Shown here one piece after another: positions 28,763 to 36,583 of a DNA stretch of 47,005 nucleotides. Position numbers and translations under genes: made by a program. Position 1 is the first letter of the stretch, and each line of letters opens with the position of its first letter. Source of the stretch: Xanthobacteraceae bacterium (lineage in GTDB: Bacteria > Pseudomonadota > Alphaproteobacteria > Rhizobiales > Xanthobacteraceae); assembly GCA_030038415.1 (NCBI GenBank), contig JASHOX010000149.1, positions 1-47,005 of the forward strand. The letters run 5' to 3'. A model generated the notes under the pieces. The model was given only the letters and a program-made list of their open reading frames with translations, made no database searches and was not told where the DNA came from.

Positions 28763-28880
28763 TTTTGATTTTCATTCGCGCTCGAAGTGAGCGCGCCGGG
28801 ATTGCGCAGTGCGAGCATTGCGATCAAACGTGGCGGCGCGACACGGTTTATGTTGGCACGCTAGAGGGCCAGCGGCTGCC

Positions 28881-29357
28881 TTAGTGTCGCCCGTAAAGCA
28901 CGTCCTGATCCGCCTTCATGGCGATGCGCAGCGGCTTTGGGATCGGCCGCGCCCGGCCGCCGGAGATGAAGGCGACGCGGACATGGGCTTCGACCAATAA
29001 ATCCTCGCCGCGCATGACGCGCTGGCGCAGCGTGATTGACGCGCCTTTCACTTCTTCCGGCTCGGTGATGACGTGGAGCACGTCGTCCATGCGCGCGGGT
29101 TTGAGGAAATCGATGGTCATCGAGCGCACCACGAAGGCAAAGCCCGGCGTCTCCTTCTCGGTCTCCTCGAACAGGGCGCGGTGATCAGCGCCCAGCAGCC
29201 GCAAATGATTGGTCCGCCCGCGCTCCATGTAGCGCAGATAATTGGCGTGATAGACGATGCCGGTGAAATCAGTGTCCTCGTAATAGACGCGCACGGTCAG
29301 CACATGCCGGCCGTCGCGGATTTCACCGTCGAGAGGAATGCTTTGTAAATCAGCCAT
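28881..29357 (-). CDS. ybgC: Tol-Pal-associated acyl-CoA thioesterase YbgC
   Basis: YbgC is a hotdog-fold (4HBT) thioesterase acting on short or long acyl-CoA/ACP; it is conserved with the Tol-Pal genes. The 158-residue protein from ATG 29357 carries the family signature VRVYYEDTDFTGIVYHANYLRYMERGRT with the active-site Asp, and a TIDFLKPARMDD beta strand. A GTG at 29381 in the same frame is possible. In most alphaproteobacteria it immediately precedes tolQ; here about 9 kb of other genes lie between. It follows a REP-like cluster downstream of the GFA-type gene. Confidence 0.95.
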   Translation of the reverse strand: MADLQSIPLDGEIRDGRHVLTVRVYYEDTDFTGIVYHANYLRYMERGRTNHLRLLGADHRALFEETEKETPGFAFVVRSMTIDFLKPARMDDVLHVITEPEEVKGASITLRQRVMRGEDLLVEAHVRVAFISGGRARPIPKPLRIAMKADQDVLYGRH

Positions 29358-29395
29358 CGGTCTCAATGATTTTGTGGACACTCAATTACATCGTC

Positions 29396-29476
29396 ATGGC
29401 CGGACTCATTCCGGCCATCCACGTCTTTGTTCGCACGAGCCCTTAAGACGTGGATGCCCGGCACAGGGCCGGGCAT
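29396..29476. repeat. REP-like cluster of three palindromes
   Basis: ATGGCCGG (29396-29403) pairs with CCGGCCAT (29411-29418). CCACGTCTT (29419-29427) pairs with AAGACGTGG (29445-29453). ATGCCCGGC (29454-29462) pairs with GCCGGGCAT (29468-29476). The three are back to back in the gap between the GFA-type gene and ybgC, the typical architecture of a rhizobial dispersed palindromic element. Confidence 0.65.
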
Positions 29477-29520
29477 GACGAAGACTTATTGTTCACTCTA
29501 GCATCAAGCGGAAGCTCTGC

Positions 29521-29901
29521 TCAACGCCATGGCACCCGCTCGATGATAGCGTGTTCCCAGTTCCTGCCGTCGAACTGGCCGACCTTGAGCGTCGCGACAT
29601 CGACGCCGTCGAGACAGCGTACATTGACGTCGATTTTGTCGGGATCAGAGCGCGGCACGTAGAACGGATGAATGCCGCACGTGGCGCAGAACGTGTGCTG
29701 CGCGGTGCCGGTGTTGAAGCGATAGGTCGTCAGCGCCTCTTTGCCGCTGAGCAATTCGAAATTCTCCGGCGGCACGATCAGATGCAGAAAGCCCTTTTTG
29801 CTGCAGATCGAGCAATTGCAATAGGTGACGCGGTCGAGATCGGCGGTGACCTTGAAGCGCACCCGGCCGCAATGACAGCCGCCTTGGTAAGTTTGCGGCA
29901 T
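29521..29901 (-). CDS. GFA/CENP-V family zinc-binding protein
   Basis: The 126-residue product, from ATG 29901, belongs to the glutathione-dependent formaldehyde-activating enzyme (GFA) fold. The cysteine pattern is complete: GGCHCGRVRF, YCNCSICSKKG, and FCATCGIHPFYVPRSDP, giving two zinc sites. Most members are annotated from fold only, and the GFA activity itself has been questioned. The start lies 2 bases after the ruvB stop, so it is co-transcribed. The longer frame to 30033 lies inside ruvB and is rejected. Confidence 0.92.
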   Translation of the reverse strand: MPQTYQGGCHCGRVRFKVTADLDRVTYCNCSICSKKGFLHLIVPPENFELLSGKEALTTYRFNTGTAQHTFCATCGIHPFYVPRSDPDKIDVNVRCLDGVDVATLKVGQFDGRNWEHAIIERVPWR

Positions 29902-29903
29902 GG

Positions 29904-30953
29904 TCAATCGTCCTGTTCCGAGTTGAACAGTCCGAACTGCGCCGGATCGCGCTGGGGCTCGGGCAGGCCGAGGTGACGGAAGCCGTGCGCGGTGACCAGC
30001 CGGCCGCGCGGCGTGCGCTGGAGGAGCCCGCACTGAATCAGATAAGGCTCGATGATGTCTTCGATGGCGTCGCGCGGCTCCGACAACGCCGCGGCCAGCG
30101 TTTCGACGCCGACCGGGCCGCCGCCGTAATTCGTCACGATGGTGTTGAGATAGCGCCGGTCCATGGCATCGAGGCCGGCGATGTCGACTTCGAGCGCGGC
30201 GAGCGCCTTGTCGGCCACCGCACGATCGACCGCGCTATTGCCGTCGACGGAAGCGAAATCGCGCACGCGGCGAAGGAGCCGTCCGGCGATGCGCGGGGTG
30301 CCGCGGGCGCGGCGCGCAATCTCATTGGCGCCGTCCGCGGTGATGGCGATGCCAAGAACGCGCGCGCCGCGATTGACGATCTGCTCGAGCTCTGCCTCGC
30401 TGTAGAAGTTGAGCCGCACCGGAATGCCGAAGCGGTCGCGCAGCGGATTGGTGAGAAGGCCGGCGCGGGTGGTGGCGCCGATCAGCGTGAATTTGGCGAG
30501 GTCAATCTTCACCGAGCGGGCCGCCGGTCCCTCGCCGATGATGAGATCGAGCTGAAAATCCTCCATCGCCGGATAGAGGATTTCCTCGACCGCCGGATTG
30601 AGCCGGTGGATCTCGTCGATGAAGAGCACGTCGCGCTCTTCGAGATTGGTGAGCAGGGCGGCGAGATCGCCGGCCTTGGCGATCACCGGCCCCGCCGTGG
30701 CGCGGAAGTTGACGCCGAGTTCGCGCGCCACGATCTGCGCCAGCGTCGTCTTGCCGAGCCCGGGCGGGCCGACGAACAGCACGTGATCGAGCGGCTCACG
30801 CCGTGCCTTGGCCGCCGCGATGAAGACGCCGAGATTCTTGCGCGCCTGCTCCTGGCCGATGAAATCGCTCAATCGCTGCGGGCGCAGGCTCGCCTCCGCC
30901 GCATCTTCGTCGCGGCGCTCCGGCGTGACCAGTTTGCGCGGGGCGGTCGTCAC
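29904..30953 (-). CDS. ruvB: Holliday junction branch migration helicase RuvB
   Basis: RuvB is the AAA+ motor that drives branch migration with RuvA. The start is GTG 30953 (read [14 protein letters not shown]), overlapping the cytidine deaminase stop as GTGA and giving 349 residues, the family norm; the longer frame to 31211 is shadow. Motifs: [19 protein letters not shown], Walker [13 protein letters not shown], Walker [11 protein letters not shown], sensor 1 [10 protein letters not shown], and the C-terminal winged helix ([18 protein letters not shown]). It is separated from ruvA by an inserted deaminase gene. Confidence 0.98.
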   Translation of the reverse strand: MTTAPRKLVTPERRDEDAAEASLRPQRLSDFIGQEQARKNLGVFIAAAKARREPLDHVLFVGPPGLGKTTLAQIVARELGVNFRATAGPVIAKAGDLAALLTNLEERDVLFIDEIHRLNPAVEEILYPAMEDFQLDLIIGEGPAARSVKIDLAKFTLIGATTRAGLLTNPLRDRFGIPVRLNFYSEAELEQIVNRGARVLGIAITADGANEIARRARGTPRIAGRLLRRVRDFASVDGNSAVDRAVADKALAALEVDIAGLDAMDRRYLNTIVTNYGGGPVGVETLAAALSEPRDAIEDIIEPYLIQCGLLQRTPRGRLVTAHGFRHLGLPEPQRDPAQFGLFNSEQDD

Positions 30954-31387
30954 CGTTCCGGCCCCCGCGTATATTTGTTCGGCAACAGTTGCGCGATCGG
31001 CACCACCTTCGACGCTTTGCCGTCCGGCACGATCACCCGCGCTTTGCGATCGTAGTCGAAGATCAATTCGCGGCAGGCGCCGCAGGGCGACACCACCGCG
31101 ATGGTCTGATCCTTGTCGTCCGGCGGCGGATGGCGCACCGCGACGATCGTCTCGATGCCGTCGTCGCCGACCTCGACCACGGCGCGGCCCAGCGCCACGG
31201 CTTCCGCGCACACCGCCATGCGGCCGAGATAGGCGTCGAGATTGACGCCAGTGAAGATTCTTCCCGAGCGGGTGCGTAACGCCGCGCCGACCTCCTGCCA
31301 GTCGTCGCGATACCGTTCTTTGATCGCGGCTGTCGCCGCCACGATCAAGTCCTTTTCCGCCTTGCCCAGTTTCGCCGGCTTCTTCAC
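30950..31387 (-). CDS. Cytidine deaminase-like protein
   Basis: This is a zinc-dependent deaminase of the CDA fold, converting cytidine or deoxycytidine to uridine in salvage if it is a true Cdd. The start is GTG 31387 ([12 protein letters not shown]), overlapping the ruvA stop as GTGA, giving 145 residues. The zinc site is the tetrameric Cdd type: [11 protein letters not shown] with Cys and catalytic Glu, and [10 protein letters not shown] with two Cys. [19 protein letters not shown] matches the substrate loop. Blasticidin-S deaminase-like activity cannot be excluded. Its placement between ruvA and ruvB, with overlapping codons on both sides, is unusual. Confidence 0.92.
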   Translation of the reverse strand: MKKPAKLGKAEKDLIVAATAAIKERYRDDWQEVGAALRTRSGRIFTGVNLDAYLGRMAVCAEAVALGRAVVEVGDDGIETIVAVRHPPPDDKDQTIAVVSPCGACRELIFDYDRKARVIVPDGKASKVVPIAQLLPNKYTRGPER

Positions 31388-32001
31388 TTCGCCAGTTCCC
31401 TCAAACCGAGCCGGATCAGCGTCGTCGTTTCCGCGCCCCCGCCTGCCGATCGCGCCGCGGCGGCGATCGCGGCGGCGGCTTGCGCCTGCGCGTAGCCGAG
31501 ATTGACCAGCGCCGAGACCGCGTCGCTGACCGGTTGTGGCGCGCGCTTCTCGTCGAGCGCACCGGAAAGTCGAATGAGCGCCGGATCGACATCCGTATAG
31601 GCCGGCGCCTTGTCTTTCAGCTCGGTGACGATGCGCTCGGCGACCTTCGGGCCGACGCCCGGCGTGCGCGCCACCATGGCCTTGTCGCGCATGGCGATCG
31701 CCGACGCGAGATCGGCGGGCTTGAGCGTACCGAGCACGGAGAGCGCGACTTTGGCGCCGACGCCCTGCACGGTCTGCAGCAGCCGGAACCATTCGCGCTC
31801 GACGTCGGTGAGAAAGCCGAACAGCTTGATCTGATCCTCGCGGACGTAAGTTTCGATCGACAGCGTCGCCGGCTCGCCCACGCGCGGTAGCTCCTGCAAA
31901 GTCCGCGCCGAACAGTGCACCAGATAGCCGACGCCATTGACGTCGACGACGACGTTGTCCTCGCCATAGGAATCGATCACGCCTTTGAGCTTGCCGATCA
32001 T
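31384..32001 (-). CDS. ruvA: Holliday junction-binding protein RuvA
   Basis: RuvA binds four-way junctions as a tetramer and loads RuvB. The 205-residue protein shows the N-terminal OB fold ([28 protein letters not shown]), two helix-hairpin-helix motifs ([16 protein letters not shown] and [16 protein letters not shown]) and the C-terminal RuvB-contacting domain ([21 protein letters not shown]). It overlaps ruvC by four bases (ATGA). Confidence 0.98.
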   Translation of the reverse strand: MIGKLKGVIDSYGEDNVVVDVNGVGYLVHCSARTLQELPRVGEPATLSIETYVREDQIKLFGFLTDVEREWFRLLQTVQGVGAKVALSVLGTLKPADLASAIAMRDKAMVARTPGVGPKVAERIVTELKDKAPAYTDVDPALIRLSGALDEKRAPQPVSDAVSALVNLGYAQAQAAAAIAAAARSAGGGAETTTLIRLGLRELAK

Positions 32002-32504
32002 CCCATCGCCACCTTCAGCACCACGCTCTGCCGGTGATGCGCATGCGTCACCGCAATCGCCAGCGCGTCGGCGGCGTCGTCGGATGACGGGTCCGCCTTG
32101 GGCAAGAGCACGCCGATCATCATGCGCACCTGCGCCTTGTCGCCGTGGCCGGCGCCGACGATGCTTTTCTTGATCAGGTTCGGCGCATATTCGGCCACCG
32201 GCACCCCGGCGCGCGCCGGCACCACCATGGCGATGCCGCGCGCCTGGCCGAGCTTGAGCGTCGCGCGCGCATCCTTGCTGACAAAGGTCTGCTCGACCGC
32301 CGCCTCGTCAGGCCGAAACTCGTCGAGAATGCGCATCAGCCCGTCATGAATGGCAAGGAGCCGCGCCGACAGCGCGTCGCGATCATTGGTCGTCACCGAG
32401 CCGCAGCCGAGAAAGGCCAGCTGATTGCCGGCGATCGCCACCATGCCCCAGCCGGTGCGGCGGAGCCCGGGATCGATGCCGAGGATGCGAATCGGGCGGC
32501 TCAT
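31998..32504 (-). CDS. ruvC: Holliday junction resolvase RuvC
   Basis: RuvC cleaves Holliday junctions processed by RuvAB. The 168-residue chain has the RNase H-fold catalytic set: Asp in [14 protein letters not shown], Glu in [11 protein letters not shown], and Asp pair in [17 protein letters not shown]. The junction-binding loop [15 protein letters not shown] is intact. It starts the ruv run and lies 40 bases downstream of the ModA-like gene. Confidence 0.98.
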   Translation of the reverse strand: MSRPIRILGIDPGLRRTGWGMVAIAGNQLAFLGCGSVTTNDRDALSARLLAIHDGLMRILDEFRPDEAAVEQTFVSKDARATLKLGQARGIAMVVPARAGVPVAEYAPNLIKKSIVGAGHGDKAQVRMMIGVLLPKADPSSDDAADALAIAVTHAHHRQSVVLKVAMG

Positions 32505-32544
32505 GCGGCCTCATTCATAGCATGACGGCAATGCCGACGGTCCG

Positions 32545-33267
32545 TTACGAAGTCGCCGCCAATGGCTCCATCCCGCTGTTTTTGATGGCCTCCCCCGCAC
32601 GCGCGGACGATAGAAACGCGATCAGCCGCCGGGAATTTTCGAGCGCCCGCGAGCCGGCCACGACGGCGGCGGAGAACACCTGCACGAATTGAATTTCCGG
32701 CGCGAGACTGCCGGCGAAGTCGACGCCCGGCGCGACCAGAATTTCGCTGACCGGCTGGATCGTAAGATCGGCCTCGCCCGCGGCGGCCATCCGGGCCGCG
32801 TCCGAACCGCGCGGCGCCGATTTGACGCTGATCTTGCCGGCGACGCCGAGCCGCGGAAAAAGATCGTTCGTGAGCCAGATGCCGCTGGTGCTTTCCGGAA
32901 TCGCCACGGCTTTGGCCTTGAGCAGAAGCTGTTTGAACGCTTCGACGGTGCCCACGTCGGGCTTCGGCGTGCCCGCACGCACGCCAACCCCGAGCGGCAC
33001 TCGTGCAAGATCGACATCGGTTTCCGCGGCGATTTTCCCTGCGGCGATCAGATCCTCAAGCCCCTCTCTGGAGAGGATCACCACGTCGGCAGCTACGCCA
33101 CGGGCAAGTTGCGCGGCAATGGTCTGCGGCCCTGCGCCCTGAGACGCGCCCGACCCGGTCGTGACTTTGATGCCAGTTGTCTTGATGAATCCCGGCAACA
33201 GCGTCTCGTAAGCGCCGGAAAAACCGCCGGAAATCAGAACGTGCACATGCGCCGACGCATTCGTCAT
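32545..33267 (-). CDS. ModA-like substrate-binding protein lacking a signal peptide
   Basis: The 240-residue chain has the periplasmic binding protein type 2 fold of molybdate-type receptors: FSGAYETLLPGFIKTTGIKVTTGSG, then DVVILSREGLEDLI, VGVRAGTPKPDVGTVEAFKQLLL and AIPESTSGIWL. The N-terminus is MTNASAHVHVLISGG with no hydrophobic signal, so as written it is cytosolic; no upstream start restores one, because yebC ends 13 bases before the start. No modB/modC genes are nearby. It may bind an oxyanion or small ligand in the cytoplasm. Its place between yebC and ruvC is unexpected. Confidence 0.85.
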   Translation of the reverse strand: MTNASAHVHVLISGGFSGAYETLLPGFIKTTGIKVTTGSGASQGAGPQTIAAQLARGVAADVVILSREGLEDLIAAGKIAAETDVDLARVPLGVGVRAGTPKPDVGTVEAFKQLLLKAKAVAIPESTSGIWLTNDLFPRLGVAGKISVKSAPRGSDAARMAAAGEADLTIQPVSEILVAPGVDFAGSLAPEIQFVQVFSAAVVAGSRALENSRRLIAFLSSARAGEAIKNSGMEPLAATS

Positions 33268-33280
33268 GCTTGGCCACCGC

Positions 33281-34027
33281 TCACGCGCTCATGCGGCTGA
33301 CCAGCGCGTCGGAGACCTCGAAATTGGCATAGACGTTCTGAACATCGTCGTTGTCGTTCAAGTTCTCAATTAACTTGAGCACCTTTTCGCCCTGGTCGTC
33401 GTCGACTGCCACGGTGTTCTGCGGCCGCCAGGTCAGCGCGGCCTTGCGCGGTTCGCCGAATTTTTGCTCCAGCGCCTTGGCGACCGAGCCGAAATGGTCC
33501 TGCGCTGCGTAAATCTCGTGCGTATCGGCGGTCGACACCACGTCGTCGGCGCCGGCCTCGAGCGCCGCCTCGAACATCGCCTCTGCGCTTGCCGCCTTGG
33601 CGTCGTACTCGATGACGCCGAGGTGGTCGAACATGAACGACACCGCGCCGGTCTCGGCGAGGTTACCGCCCGACTTGGTGAACGCCGCGCGCACCTCGCC
33701 CGCCGCGCGATTGCGGTTGTCGGTCAAGACTTCGACGATCACCGCGATGCCGCCCGGCCCATAGCCTTCGTAGCGGACCTGCTTGTAATTCTCCGTATCG
33801 CCGCCCGCCGCCTTCCTGATGGCGCGCTCGATATTGTCCTTCGGCATGTTCTCCGCCCGGGCCGCCAGCACGGCCGCGCGCAGCCGCGGATTCATGTCGG
33901 GGTCGGGCGTGCCGAGCTTGGCGGAGACGGTGATTTCGCGGGCGAGCTTGCCGAACAGCCTCGATTTCGCCGCATCCTGCCGCCCCTTGCGGTGCATGAT
34001 GTTCTTGAACTGTGAATGTCCGGCCAT
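33281..34027 (-). CDS. yebC: YebC/PmpR (TACO1) family protein
   Basis: The family includes DNA-binding regulators and ribosome-associated factors that relieve stalling. ATG 34027 gives 248 residues beginning [25 protein letters not shown], the universal start of this family. Other motifs: [34 protein letters not shown] and the acidic C-terminus [18 protein letters not shown]. The position upstream of ruvC is conserved in many proteobacteria. Confidence 0.97.
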   Translation of the reverse strand: MAGHSQFKNIMHRKGRQDAAKSRLFGKLAREITVSAKLGTPDPDMNPRLRAAVLAARAENMPKDNIERAIRKAAGGDTENYKQVRYEGYGPGGIAVIVEVLTDNRNRAAGEVRAAFTKSGGNLAETGAVSFMFDHLGVIEYDAKAASAEAMFEAALEAGADDVVSTADTHEIYAAQDHFGSVAKALEQKFGEPRKAALTWRPQNTVAVDDDQGEKVLKLIENLNDNDDVQNVYANFEVSDALVSRMSA

Positions 34028-34205
34028 GAGTCGCTTCCGTCTTTCCCCTTTCAATCGCGGCGGCCCGCGCCTGGCTTCGGGCAGCGGGTTTCGAGCCGAC
34101 GCAATGCCGTGATTTAAGCGCGCCTTATAGGACGCGCGCGGGCGAAAATAAAGTTGCTCCGCAGCGTGTTACGGTCCGGCTTTCAGCTTCCGGACGATCC
34201 GAGCC

Positions 34206-34604
34206 TCAGCACTTCTTGAAGAAGCGATAGGTATCGGGTGCGCGCATCCAAATGAAATCCTTCTGCAGACCGCCGTGGCCGTTGATCCAAGCCCGGATGT
34301 CCGGCGCATAGGCATTCCACAGGGTCGCCGTCGCGCTCGGCAAGTGAGCCTGGTGGAAGCCGAACGACGCCTCCGGCGTCACGCAGATCCGCGCGCGCGG
34401 AATATGGCCGAGCAGTACCGTGCAGGCCGATTGGCACGGGCCGACGATCCTGACATCGACGCCGCGGGCGGCCAGCCCCGACCAGCGGGCATCGTAGGCC
34501 GCAACGCTGCCACCATGATTGTCGGAAACGTCGATGGTCTCCGCCATGCCGAGTGCCGGCCGAAGCAAAATCAACAATGTGACAAGGATTATGCGTGCGT
34601 TCAT
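34206..34604 (-). CDS. Small secreted ClpP/crotonase-fold-like protein
   Basis: This 132-residue protein starts at ATG 34604 after AGGGAG and has a signal peptide (MNARIILVTLLILLRPALGMA). The mature part resembles small periplasmic ClpP-like proteins (COG3904 type): YDARWSGLAARGVDVRIVGPCQSACTVLLGHIPRARICVTPEASFGFHQAH. In this reading the Ser of QSACT and His of GFHQAH stand where the ClpP-fold catalytic residues lie, and the neighbouring cysteines could form a disulfide. The protein ends FFKKC and is much shorter than ClpP, so activity is uncertain. It lies between yebC and the TIGR00282 gene on the same strand. Confidence 0.78.
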   Translation of the reverse strand: MNARIILVTLLILLRPALGMAETIDVSDNHGGSVAAYDARWSGLAARGVDVRIVGPCQSACTVLLGHIPRARICVTPEASFGFHQAHLPSATATLWNAYAPDIRAWINGHGGLQKDFIWMRAPDTYRFFKKC

Positions 34605-34636
34605 AGGAACCGTCTCCCTATGTACCGATGGGTAGC

Positions 34637-35476
34637 TTATTTCCCGGTCTTATCGCCTGTCCACATCGCCGGCACGGCTTGTTCCAGCGCGCCGCCGAGC
34701 CGCACCGCCGCGACGCGAGCGGCAAGTCCGGTCGTCGGGTCGGTCTCGAGCGCAACGGCGCAGAGCGTCGCCGGACCCGTGGCCGGCTCGAATCGGGCCG
34801 TCGGCACGCGGCGCAGGAAGCGCTGCAGCGGCTCATCCTTAGTCATGCCGATCACCGAATCGAAATCGCCGGTCATGCCGACGTCGCTGACGAAGGCGGT
34901 GCCGCCGGGCAACACGCGCTGGTCGGCGGTGGGCACGTGGGTGTGCGTGCCGACGACGAGGCTGGCGCGGCCGTCGCAGAAAAATCCCATCGCCTGCTTT
35001 TCACTGGTCGCCTCGCCGTGGAAATCGACGACAATGGCATCGGCGCCTTTCCCCAGCGCACAGGCGGTGAGCTCGCGATCGAGCGCCGCGAACGGATCGT
35101 CGAGCGGGTCCATGTAGATGCGGCCCATGGCGTTGATCACGAGCGCGCGCCCGCCGTTCTTGGCCTCGATCATGGCGGCGCCGCGGCCCGGCGTACCGAC
35201 AGGATAATTGAGCGGCCGAATGAGCCGCGGCGCGCGCTCGATGAAAACCAGCGTTTCCTTCTGGTCCCAGGCATGATTGCCGAGCGTCACCGCATCGACG
35301 CCGGCTTCGATCAGCTCGCGATAGATCGCCTCGGTGATGCCAAAGCCGCCGGCTGAGTTCTCGCCATTGGCGACGACCAGATCGAGCTTCCAGTCACGGA
35401 CGAGCTGCGGCACGCGCTCGACGGCCGCGATCCGCCCGCTCCGCCCGACAATGTCGCCGACGAAAAGAATGCGCAT
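34637..35476 (-). CDS. TIGR00282/YmdB-type metallophosphoesterase
   Basis: The 279-residue chain is a full-length member of the YmdB family of binuclear metal phosphoesterases, which hydrolyse cyclic nucleotides in Bacillus. Metal ligands are seen in LFVGDIVGRSGR, ANGENSAGG, TLGNHAWDQ, VDFHGEATSEKQAMG and GTHTHVPTAD. It starts 2 bases after the cyclo-ligase stop, so the two are co-translated; this pair is conserved in Rhizobiales. Confidence 0.96.
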   Translation of the reverse strand: MRILFVGDIVGRSGRIAAVERVPQLVRDWKLDLVVANGENSAGGFGITEAIYRELIEAGVDAVTLGNHAWDQKETLVFIERAPRLIRPLNYPVGTPGRGAAMIEAKNGGRALVINAMGRIYMDPLDDPFAALDRELTACALGKGADAIVVDFHGEATSEKQAMGFFCDGRASLVVGTHTHVPTADQRVLPGGTAFVSDVGMTGDFDSVIGMTKDEPLQRFLRRVPTARFEPATGPATLCAVALETDPTTGLAARVAAVRLGGALEQAVPAMWTGDKTGK

Positions 35477-35478
35477 GC

Positions 35479-36063
35479 TCAGCCTTTTATCGCGATCACC
35501 TCGCGCTCCGTTAGCACGAGATCGAGCCGCGCGTCGCGCTCGGTCGCCGGCACGGCGGCAACTTCCTGCATGGCGAAGGCGATGCCGACGGTGGTTATCT
35601 TTTTAAACGAACGCAGGCGGGCAATGGTCATGTCGTAATAGCCGGCGCCATAGCCGATGCGGTGACCGGCGCGATCGAAGGCAAGGAGCGGCACTAATAA
35701 AATGTCAGGATCGACTTCGGGATATTCGGCCTTCGGCTCGCGGATGCCCCATTGCCCGGTGTCGAGCGGCGCGCCCCACTGCCAGGCGCGCATGACGAGC
35801 GGCTTGCCGCGCCCGGCGATCTTCGGCAGCGCCAGCGTTGCACCCGCATCCGCGAGCGTCTTCATCAGCGGCAGCGGATTGATCTCGCTCTTGAGCGGCA
35901 TGAAGCCGGAGACGATCGTGCCGGGGGCAACGGCAAGCGGAAATGCGCGCGCCGCAATCGCCTCGGCGGCAGCTTTCCGCACATCCGCCGGCAGGGAGTC
36001 GCGGCGTGTCGCAGCTTCGCGGCGGAGTTCGCTCTTTCGATTGGAGATAACGTCCACGCTCAT
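35479..36063 (-). CDS. 5-formyltetrahydrofolate cyclo-ligase
   Basis: The enzyme converts 5-formyl-THF to 5,10-methenyl-THF with ATP in the cytosol. The 194-residue product has the N-terminal KSELRREAATRRDSLPADVR helix, the MPLKSEINPLPLM loop, and the C-terminal ATP-binding signature LLVPLLAFDRAGHRIGYGAGYYDMTIARL. The ATG at 36063 lies just after the REP-like element. In proteobacteria this gene often follows the 6S RNA gene, and a 6S candidate is found upstream here. Confidence 0.96.
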   Translation of the reverse strand: MSVDVISNRKSELRREAATRRDSLPADVRKAAAEAIAARAFPLAVAPGTIVSGFMPLKSEINPLPLMKTLADAGATLALPKIAGRGKPLVMRAWQWGAPLDTGQWGIREPKAEYPEVDPDILLVPLLAFDRAGHRIGYGAGYYDMTIARLRSFKKITTVGIAFAMQEVAAVPATERDARLDLVLTEREVIAIKG

Positions 36064-36066
36064 TCC

Positions 36067-36163
36067 GTCATCCTGAGGTGCGAGCGCAGCGAGCCTCGAA
36101 GGATGAACGGCCCGGGCCGTCGCCCTTCGAGGCCCGGCCTTCGGCCGAGCATCTCAGGGTGAC
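36067..36163. repeat. REP-like palindromic element
   Basis: GTCATCCTGAG (36067-36077) pairs with CTCAGGGTGAC (36153-36163) with one G-T wobble. Shorter palindromes lie inside, including CGGCCCGGGCCG and CGGCCTTCGGCCG, and a CCTCGAAGGATG block. The CATCCTGAGGTGCGAGC start is, from memory, a common dispersed repeat of Bradyrhizobium-like genomes. It separates the 6S candidate from the cyclo-ligase gene. Confidence 0.7.
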
Positions 36164-36174
36164 GAAACGAGGTT

Positions 36175-36312
36175 AGTGCGCGAGCTGTCGCAGGGAAAGA
36201 GAGTGCGGAGCCGCGCCGGCCGTTGGAGCATCGATCCCGGGTTCCCTACACAAGTAGGTGGGCACCGTGTGACCGAGCCCACGAGCTCGGCCAGGGACAG
36301 CTCCCTAAGAGA
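36175..36312 (-). ncRNA. ssrS: 6S RNA (SsrS) candidate
   Basis: In the 520-base gap between the cyclo-ligase and S41 protease genes, the minus strand can fold as a long irregular rod. GAGCTGTC (complement of 36296-36303) pairs with GACAGCTC (complement of 36182-36189) as closing stem. A side hairpin CCGAGC/GCTCGG lies in the 5' arm, and a central segment (GTGTAGGGAACCCGGG...) could be the bubble that mimics an open promoter. The location upstream of the 5-formyl-THF cyclo-ligase gene is the known position of 6S RNA in proteobacteria. Ends are approximate. The remaining gap (about 36313-36583) shows only a CCGGGC/GCCCGG hairpin near 36346-36362. Confidence 0.6.
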
Positions 36313-36583
36313 TCGATAAGGCCCCGAGAATTGGCTCCTGACGCACCGGGCAGCCCCGCCCGGCCAATGTAGTGCGTGTCGGCCGCGGACGCCACTTGGC
36401 CAGACTTGGCCGGCTTGAAATGCGCCTCATGGAAGACAAATTAACGAGCCATCGTCTAATAGTCGCATATTCGGCTTTGCCGCTTGGGCAATGGCTGCGG
36501 CTGCGCTGCAAGGACAGAGTGCCGCAGCCGATAGCGGCAATGTGAAGTGACCCGCCGGCCGCCGGCACGAATAGGAAGATTTC

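Noticed and set aside
28651..28884. Small plus-strand frame in the gap between fabI and ybgC
   Set aside because: No ribosome-binding site or family resemblance; the stretch contains the PHO box and is better explained as a promoter region.
30954..31211. N-terminal extension of RuvB
   Set aside because: The extension is shadow of the deaminase gene; GTG 30953 gives the standard RuvB length and overlaps the upstream stop as GTGA.
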